This document shows positions 59,489 through 64,000 of a stretch of 64,000 bases of DNA, piece after piece; within the stretch, counting starts at the first letter, position 1; each line of letters opens with the position of its first letter. Source of the DNA: Mycolicibacterium mageritense. Lineage in GTDB: Bacteria; Actinomycetota; Actinomycetes; Mycobacteriales; Mycobacteriaceae. Made by a program: the position numbers and the translations under genes. The stretch spans positions 7,688,001 through 7,752,000 of the forward strand of contig NZ_AP022567.1 in the NCBI RefSeq assembly GCF_010727475.1, written 5' to 3'. The notes beneath the pieces are model-generated. The model was not told the DNA's origin. It made no database searches and was given only the letters and a program-made list of their open reading frames with translations.

Positions 59489-60868
59489 ATGAAGTTCATC
59501 CAGTACTACCTGGACTGTCTGTCCCACGCGTCGTACCTGATCGGCGACGAGACCACCGGCCGGGCCGTTGTCGTCGACCCGCAGCGCGACGTCTCGGAGT
59601 ACCTGTCCGACGCCGAAGACCTCGGCATGCGGATCGAGCTCGTCATCGAAACCCACTTCCACGCCGACTTCGTCTCAGGACACCTCGAGTTGGCCGAGGC
59701 GACGGGCGCATCGATCGTGTACTCGTCGGTGGCCCAGCCGGAATTCGACTTCGTGGCAGTCGATGACGCGCAACGGTATTCACTGGGCGAGGTCACGCTG
59801 GAGTTCCGCCAAACCCCGGGCCACACCCCGGAGTCGATGAGCATCGTGGTCTACGAGCGTGCCGACGACACGGTGCCATACGGTGTGCTGACCGGCGACA
59901 CGCTGTTCATCGGCGACGTGGGCAGGCCAGACCTGTTGGCCTCCATCGGTTTCACGCGAGACGAACTGGCCGACAAGCTGTACCACTCGTTGCACGACAG
60001 GCTCATGACCCTGCCCGACGCCACGCGCGTCTACCCCGCGCACGGCGCAGGTTCGGCGTGCGGCAAGAACCTGTCCACCGAGCTGTGGTCCACCATGGGT
60101 GAGCAGAAGCGCACCAACTATGCGTTGCGCGCTCCCGACAAGCAGTCGTTCATCGACCTCGTCTCCGCCGGACAGCCGCCTGCGCCAAGCTATTTCGTGT
60201 ACGACGCGATCCTCAACCGCAAAGATCGCGCGCTGCTCGACGAAGATGCCATGCCACCCGCCATGGATTACCAGCAAGCCCGCACAGCGGTTGCGGCCGG
60301 CGCGGTGTTGATCGACGGCCGCAGCCCGGAAGAGTTCGCGATGGGTCACCTGCGCGGCGCGGTCAACATCGGCCTGGCCGGACGCTACGCCGAGTTCGCC
60401 GGTTCAGTCGTCAAACCCGACAGCGACATCGTGCTGATCACCGAACCGGGCCAGGAACTCGAAGGCAAGAACCGGTTGGCCCGCATCGGATTCGACCGTG
60501 TCATCGGGTACCTCCGCGATGCCGAGCAGACGATGTTCGAGCATCGTGATCAGGTGCAGGTGGCGTCGCGGCTCACCGCCGACGCCTTCGCGCTGCGCGC
60601 AGCCGAGATTGCCGACCTGCAGCTCGTCGACGTCCGCAATCCCGGTGAGACAGAAGCGGGCATGATCCCGGGAGCGGTCAACGTCCCCGTGGGCCAGCTT
60701 CCCGAGCGGGTCGCCGAACTCGACCCCACACGCCCCACTGTCGTCTACTGCGCGGGCGGTTACCGGTCCTCGGTGGCCGCGAGTGTGTTGCGCCAACGGG
60801 GTTTCACCGACGTCAGCGACATCCTCGGCGGCTACGCCGCCTGGGCCACGGCCACGCAAACCGCCTGA
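59489..60868 (+). CDS. Persulfide dioxygenase fused to two rhodanese domains (CstB/Blh-like)
   Basis: 459 aa. The metallo-beta-lactamase-fold dioxygenase has Fe ligands THFHADFVSGH (His56, His58, Asp60), PGHTPES, GDTLFIGDVGRPDL and PAHGAGSACG. Two rhodanese domains follow: the first (about 270-360) has no Cys in the expected loop (ITEPGQELEGKN), the second (about 370-459) has the active Cys421 in VVYCAGGYRSS. It oxidises glutathione- or low-molecular-weight-thiol persulfide to sulfite/thiosulfate in this family. First gene of the operon controlled by the palindromic boxes. Confidence 0.92.
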   Translation: MKFIQYYLDCLSHASYLIGDETTGRAVVVDPQRDVSEYLSDAEDLGMRIELVIETHFHADFVSGHLELAEATGASIVYSSVAQPEFDFVAVDDAQRYSLGEVTLEFRQTPGHTPESMSIVVYERADDTVPYGVLTGDTLFIGDVGRPDLLASIGFTRDELADKLYHSLHDRLMTLPDATRVYPAHGAGSACGKNLSTELWSTMGEQKRTNYALRAPDKQSFIDLVSAGQPPAPSYFVYDAILNRKDRALLDEDAMPPAMDYQQARTAVAAGAVLIDGRSPEEFAMGHLRGAVNIGLAGRYAEFAGSVVKPDSDIVLITEPGQELEGKNRLARIGFDRVIGYLRDAEQTMFEHRDQVQVASRLTADAFALRAAEIADLQLVDVRNPGETEAGMIPGAVNVPVGQLPERVAELDPTRPTVVYCAGGYRSSVAASVLRQRGFTDVSDILGGYAAWATATQTA

Positions 60869-60887
60869 GAGACAGGGACTCCACCAC

Positions 60888-62081
60888 ATGCACAAGCACC
60901 AGATCCTCATCATAGGCGGCGGCACAGCCGGCATTACGGTCGCGGCACGACTGCTGCGCACGGGGCACTCCGACGTCGCCGTCATCGAACCGGCCGACAT
61001 GCACTACTACCAACCGTTGTGGACGCTCGTTGGCGGTGGGCAGGCGACCGCCACCCAGACCGAACGACCTGAGGCGTCGGTGATGCCGAAGGGCGCGACC
61101 TGGATCAAGAACGCCGTGTCGGCACTCGACCCGGACAACGATTCCGTCACCTGTGCCGACGGTGCGGTCTACTCGTATGACGCGCTCGTGGTCTGTCCGG
61201 GCATCCAGCTCGACTGGGACCGTACCGATGGACTCGCGGATACCCTGGGCCGCGACGGTGTCTCGTCGAACTACCGATTCGATCTCGCTCCACGCACCTG
61301 GGAGTTCATCCGCGAGACCCGCTCGGGAACAGCGGTTTTCACCATGCCATCGGGGCCCATCAAATGTGCAGGCGCACCACAGAAGATCGCGTACCTCGCA
61401 TGCGATCACTGGCGCAGGCGGGGTGTGCTCGACGATATCGACGTGCACCTCGTGGTCCCGACACCGCGGATCTTCGGGATCCCCGCCATCGCGGCAAGCC
61501 TGGAAGCGGTGATCGCCGACTACGGCATCCACCTGCACACCGGTTCCGAGGTGCGCTCGATCGACGCCGCGAGCCGAAAGGTCGTCGTCGCCAGCACCTC
61601 CGCAGACGGTGCCGACACGACCCTGCCGTACGACATGCTCCACGTCGTGCCGCACCAGTCGGCCCCTGACTGGATCAAGACCAGTCCCCTGTCGACCGGT
61701 GACACAAACGGCTACGTCGACATCGACAAGCACACCATGCAGCACGTCCGGTATCCGAACGTCTTCGGACTCGGCGACGCCGGATCGTCACCGAACTCGA
61801 AAACCGGTGCGGCCATTCGTAAACAAGCGCCGGTGGTGGTGGACAACGTCACGGCGTACCTGGACGGCCGCGCACCGTCTGCATCGTATGACGGCTACGC
61901 GTCGTGCCCGATCGTCACGTCGTCACACGACATGCTGCTGGCCGAGTTCGACTACTCGATGCAGCTGCGTCCGTCGCTGCCGGTTCTCGACGCCGCCAAA
62001 CCACACCGCGCCTACTGGTATCTCAAGAAATACGGATTGCCGGCCCTGTACTGGAATCTCATGCTGAAAGGCCTGGCATGA
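60888..62081 (+). CDS. Sulfide:quinone oxidoreductase
   Basis: 397 aa FAD enzyme of the SQR/flavocytochrome c family. N-terminal QILIIGGGTAGITVAARLL, Cys103 (VVCPGIQLDW) and Cys160 (GPIKCAGAPQKIAYL) fit the redox-active pair of SQR; the latter block is characteristic of SQR. A C-terminal amphipathic end (AYWYLKKYGLPALYWNLMLKG) suits membrane attachment. It would convert sulfide to polysulfide/persulfide, passing electrons to menaquinone. Starts 19 bp after the dioxygenase and overlaps the rhodanese start (ATGA). Confidence 0.9.
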   Translation: MHKHQILIIGGGTAGITVAARLLRTGHSDVAVIEPADMHYYQPLWTLVGGGQATATQTERPEASVMPKGATWIKNAVSALDPDNDSVTCADGAVYSYDALVVCPGIQLDWDRTDGLADTLGRDGVSSNYRFDLAPRTWEFIRETRSGTAVFTMPSGPIKCAGAPQKIAYLACDHWRRRGVLDDIDVHLVVPTPRIFGIPAIAASLEAVIADYGIHLHTGSEVRSIDAASRKVVVASTSADGADTTLPYDMLHVVPHQSAPDWIKTSPLSTGDTNGYVDIDKHTMQHVRYPNVFGLGDAGSSPNSKTGAAIRKQAPVVVDNVTAYLDGRAPSASYDGYASCPIVTSSHDMLLAEFDYSMQLRPSLPVLDAAKPHRAYWYLKKYGLPALYWNLMLKGLA

Positions 62082-62659
62082 CCACCTCACCAACCGTCGA
62101 CTGTGCCGAGCTCCACGAGCAGATGGCCGCTGAGCGTGGACCGCGCCTGGTCGATGTCAGAACCCCGGGCGAGTTCGAAACCGCCCACATCCCAGGCGCG
62201 TACAACGTGCCACTCGATCTGCTGCGCGAGCACCGCGACGAGATCGCGCGCCACCTCGACGACGGCGTCGTGCTGGTCTGCCGTTCCGGTCAGCGCGCCG
62301 CGACCGCCGGGGCAACCCTGCACGACGTGGGTCTGACGAACATCCGAATCCTGGCAGGTGGCATGACCGCGTGGCAGGACAAGGGGTTCGACGTACGCCG
62401 CGGGGTTCCGCGCTGGGATCTCGAGCGCCAGGTCAGGCTGGTGGCGGGGACCGTCGTTGCAGCGAGCGTGTTCGGCAGCGTCGCACGTCCGCAGCTGAAA
62501 TGGGTTGCGGCAGCGATCGGCGCGGGACTGACCACGGCTGCGCTCACCGACACGTGCGCCATGGGCATGCTGCTGGCGCGGCTGCCGTACAACCGTGGGC
62601 CGGTGTGCGATCCGGAAGCCCTCGTGGCGCGGCTCGCCGACCGCCGCAAAGGCGCGTGA
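62078..62659 (+). CDS. Membrane-anchored rhodanese (YgaP-like)
   Basis: 193 aa. Rhodanese domain with the active Cys in VLVCRSGQRAATAG, preceded by the typical DVRTPGEFETAHIPGAYNVPLD. The C-terminal part (QVRLVAGTVVAASVFGSVARPQLKWVAAAIGAGLTTAALTDTC) holds two membrane segments of the DUF2892/YgaP type. It probably moves sulfane sulfur between the SQR and the dioxygenase at the membrane. It overlaps the SQR stop by 4 bp. Confidence 0.9.
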   Translation: MTTSPTVDCAELHEQMAAERGPRLVDVRTPGEFETAHIPGAYNVPLDLLREHRDEIARHLDDGVVLVCRSGQRAATAGATLHDVGLTNIRILAGGMTAWQDKGFDVRRGVPRWDLERQVRLVAGTVVAASVFGSVARPQLKWVAAAIGAGLTTAALTDTCAMGMLLARLPYNRGPVCDPEALVARLADRRKGA

Positions 62660-62663
62660 GGGC

Positions 62664-63521
62664 ATGCTCGCGCTGACGCTCGCGCTCGCCGTTGTCGTCG
62701 GCGTGTCACTGGGGCTACTCGGTGGCGGCGGGTCGATCCTGACCGTGCCACTGCTGGCGTACGTCGCCGGACTGGACGCCAAGCAGGCGATCGCGACATC
62801 GTTGATCGTCGTCGGCGTCACCAGTGTGGTGGGCGCCTTCTCACACGCCAGAGCGGGCCATGTCCGGTGGCGCACCGGTCTGTTGTTCGGCGCGACAGGC
62901 ATGGCCGGGGCCTACGCAGGCGGAGTGGTCGGGTATTTCCTGCCGGGATCGGTGCTGCTGACCGGCTTTGCCCTGATGATGATCGCCACTGCGGTGGGCA
63001 TGCTCAAAGGCCGCGCGGCCGCCGCAGCCACGCCGAACGTTTCGGTCGTCAAGACGCTATCAGTGGGATTGGCGGTGGGCGTGGTGACCGGGACAGTCGG
63101 TGCCGGAGGCGGATTCGTCGTCGTGCCGGCCCTGGCGCTGCTGGGCGGACTGCCGATGCCGGTGGCCGTGGGCACCTCGCTGATCGTGATCGCGATGAAC
63201 TCGTTCGCGGGCCTGGCCGGGCACCTGACCACCGTGCCGATCGACTGGACTCTCGCCACGACGGTTACCGCGGCCGCCGTCACGGGCAGCCTGATCGGCG
63301 CGCGGCTCACCGCACGCGTCGATCCCGACGCGCTGCGCCGGGCCTTCGGCTGGCTAGTGCTCGCGATGGCGTCGGTCGTGCTGGCGGCCGAGGTGCATCC
63401 GGTCGCCGGACTTGCCGTGGGTGCCACAACAGCTGCGATGGCGTTGTACCGCTTCGTGTGCAGTCGCTACACGTGGTGCCCGCTGAACCGGCTGTTCGGT
63501 CCACCGGCTCCGGCGACATGA
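62664..63521 (+). CDS. TauE/SafE-family sulfite/sulfur-compound exporter
   Basis: 285-aa membrane protein from ATG 62664, about 8 segments, with the two internal-repeat blocks of the family (GLLGGGGSILTVPLLAYVAGLDAKQAIATSL and VGAGGGFVVVPALALLGGLPMPVAVGTSL). These proteins export sulfite or related anions. It sits behind the sulfur oxidation genes, so export of sulfite formed by the persulfide dioxygenase is likely. Confidence 0.88.
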   Translation: MLALTLALAVVVGVSLGLLGGGGSILTVPLLAYVAGLDAKQAIATSLIVVGVTSVVGAFSHARAGHVRWRTGLLFGATGMAGAYAGGVVGYFLPGSVLLTGFALMMIATAVGMLKGRAAAAATPNVSVVKTLSVGLAVGVVTGTVGAGGGFVVVPALALLGGLPMPVAVGTSLIVIAMNSFAGLAGHLTTVPIDWTLATTVTAAAVTGSLIGARLTARVDPDALRRAFGWLVLAMASVVLAAEVHPVAGLAVGATTAAMALYRFVCSRYTWCPLNRLFGPPAPAT

Positions 63522-63530
63522 CTCGGCGCG

Positions 63531-63546
63531 ATACCCCGCGGGGTAC
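63531..63546. promoter_or_regulatory. CstR/CsoR-type operator before the regulator gene
   Basis: ATACCCCGCGGGGTAC, a palindromic core TACCCCGCGGGGTA, matching in form the boxes at 59411 and 59442. It lies 42 bp before the CstR-like gene and suggests autoregulation. Confidence 0.7.
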
Positions 63547-63588
63547 CATTGGTTCTCACGACGACTACGACTTCGAAAGGGGCACACC

Positions 63589-63855
63589 ATGGTCGGTGAC
63601 CAGGAAGCCATCGCCGCTGTGCTCAACCGGCTGCGCCGGGCCCAGGGCCAGCTCGCCGGCGTGATATCGATGATCGAGCAGGGCCGCGACTGCAAGGACG
63701 TCGTGACGCAGCTCGCCGCGGTGTCTCGCGCGTTGGACCGCGCCGGATTCAAGATCGTGGCAACGGGTTTGCGCGAATGTGTGACCGAGGGCCCCGACGG
63801 TGCCGAGCGGATGGACGTGGCCGAACTGGAGAAGCTGTTCCTGGCCCTGGCCTGA
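63589..63855 (+). CDS. CsoR/CstR-family persulfide-type repressor
   Basis: 88-aa all-helical repressor of the DUF156 family, from ATG 63589 with a GAAAGGGG ribosome binding site. Cys35 (GRDCKDVV) and Cys64 (LRECV) are present, 29 residues apart as in CsoR and CstR. Copper sensors have a His four residues before the second Cys; here that position is Gly60. Loss of the His and the sulfide operon context point to a CstR-like persulfide sensor rather than a copper sensor. It has its own operator. Confidence 0.9.
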   Translation: MVGDQEAIAAVLNRLRRAQGQLAGVISMIEQGRDCKDVVTQLAAVSRALDRAGFKIVATGLRECVTEGPDGAERMDVAELEKLFLALA

Positions 63856-63864
63856 ACGCCCGGT

Positions 63865-64000
63865 CTAGCTGGTCAGCACCTCGTCGGCGGCCACCACCTG
63901 AACATCTCCGGCGATCTGCGGCACCCGGGTCGCGCGCACATACACGGTGTCACCTTCCTTGAGCCCTAACGCCTCGGCGTCGCCGCGAGTGATCTGTGCG
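63865..64000 (-). CDS. cysA: Sulfate ABC transporter ATPase CysA-like (3' end only)
   Basis: Reverse-strand frame ending at TAG 63865-63867; 44 codons are inside the window, with the start beyond the right edge. Visible sequence AQITRGDAEALGLKEGDTVYVRATRV is a TOBE-type C-terminal domain, as in sulfate/molybdate transporter ATPases. In M. tuberculosis the sulfate transporter genes lie near this sulfur region, so cysA is the most likely identity, but a molybdate ModC is not excluded. It is convergent with the CstR-like gene. Confidence 0.65.
   Translation of the reverse strand, partial: AQITRGDAEALGLKEGDTVYVRATRVPQIAGDVQVVAADEVLTS

Noticed and set aside
63589..63855. Copper sensor CsoR identity
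   Set aside because: The copper-binding His is Gly60 and the neighbours handle sulfide, so a persulfide-type regulator fits better.

Overview
The window is GC-rich, densely packed DNA with frequent GTG starts and 4-bp GTGA/ATGA gene overlaps. It carries a complete mycobactin core cluster, a zur/smtB pair, a decaprenyl diphosphate synthase and secreted proteins of mycobacterial type. Gene order (glyS, smtB-zur, uppS, recO, amiA2, era, phoH, dnaJ2, hrcA, mbt genes, hemW, sirA-cysH-che1, cysA) follows the region around Rv2357c-Rv2397c of M. tuberculosis. Family assignments and this synteny point to a Mycobacterium/Mycolicibacterium chromosome; the large lineage-specific blocks suggest an environmental fast grower. 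I cannot name the species.

Layout. 1-2.4 kb: a thioesterase and a ketosynthase (cut by the left edge) that look like a second copy of mbtT-mbtC, with an IdeR-like box upstream. 2.4-20 kb: housekeeping block (glyS; zinc regulators; nudix; uppS; recO; amidase; secreted MmpS-like protein; era; cytidine deaminase-like protein; CNNM/CBS protein; ybeY; phoH interrupted by an intein; a small secreted peptide; dctA; rsmE; dnaJ2; hrcA). 20-41.7 kb: mycobactin genes mbtB-T-C-D-E-F-G-H on the minus strand and divergent mbtA, sharing an IdeR box. 41.7-53.3 kb: a GntR-controlled catabolic island (FAD oxidase, didomain CoA-transferase, BKACE enzyme, nitrilase-type amidase, carnitine-dehydrogenase-like enzyme, hotdog thioesterase, ornithine cyclodeaminase homologue, amidase, APC permease) placed between mbtA and mbtI. 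53.3-54.7 kb: mbtI with its own IdeR box. 54.7-59.3 kb: hemW and the assimilatory sulfur genes sirA-cysH-che1, preceded by a poly-cysteine leader peptide. 59.4-63.9 kb: a sulfide/persulfide detoxification operon (persulfide dioxygenase-rhodanese, sulfide:quinone oxidoreductase, rhodanese, TauE-type exporter) with a CstR-like regulator and matching palindromic operators. The right edge cuts the 3' end of a cysA-like sulfate transporter ATPase gene.

How the genes work together. MbtI makes salicylate, MbtA activates it onto MbtB, and MbtB-MbtF assemble the peptide-polyketide; MbtG hydroxylates lysine and MbtH supports adenylation. Three IdeR-like 19-mers (each 14/19 to the consensus) sit before mbtB/mbtA, mbtI and the left-edge thioesterase-ketosynthase pair. 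The sulfur section pairs sulfite and adenylylsulfate reduction (cysteine supply, apparently attenuated by a Cys-rich uORF) with persulfide removal. The catabolic island encodes most of a carnitine-style route: import, hydroxyl oxidation, beta-keto acid cleavage with acetyl-CoA, and CoA-ester hydrolysis, plus amidases and amine-oxidising enzymes. Its substrate is unknown, and it is the best candidate here for an undescribed pathway. I saw no tRNA, rRNA, CRISPR array or insertion sequence.
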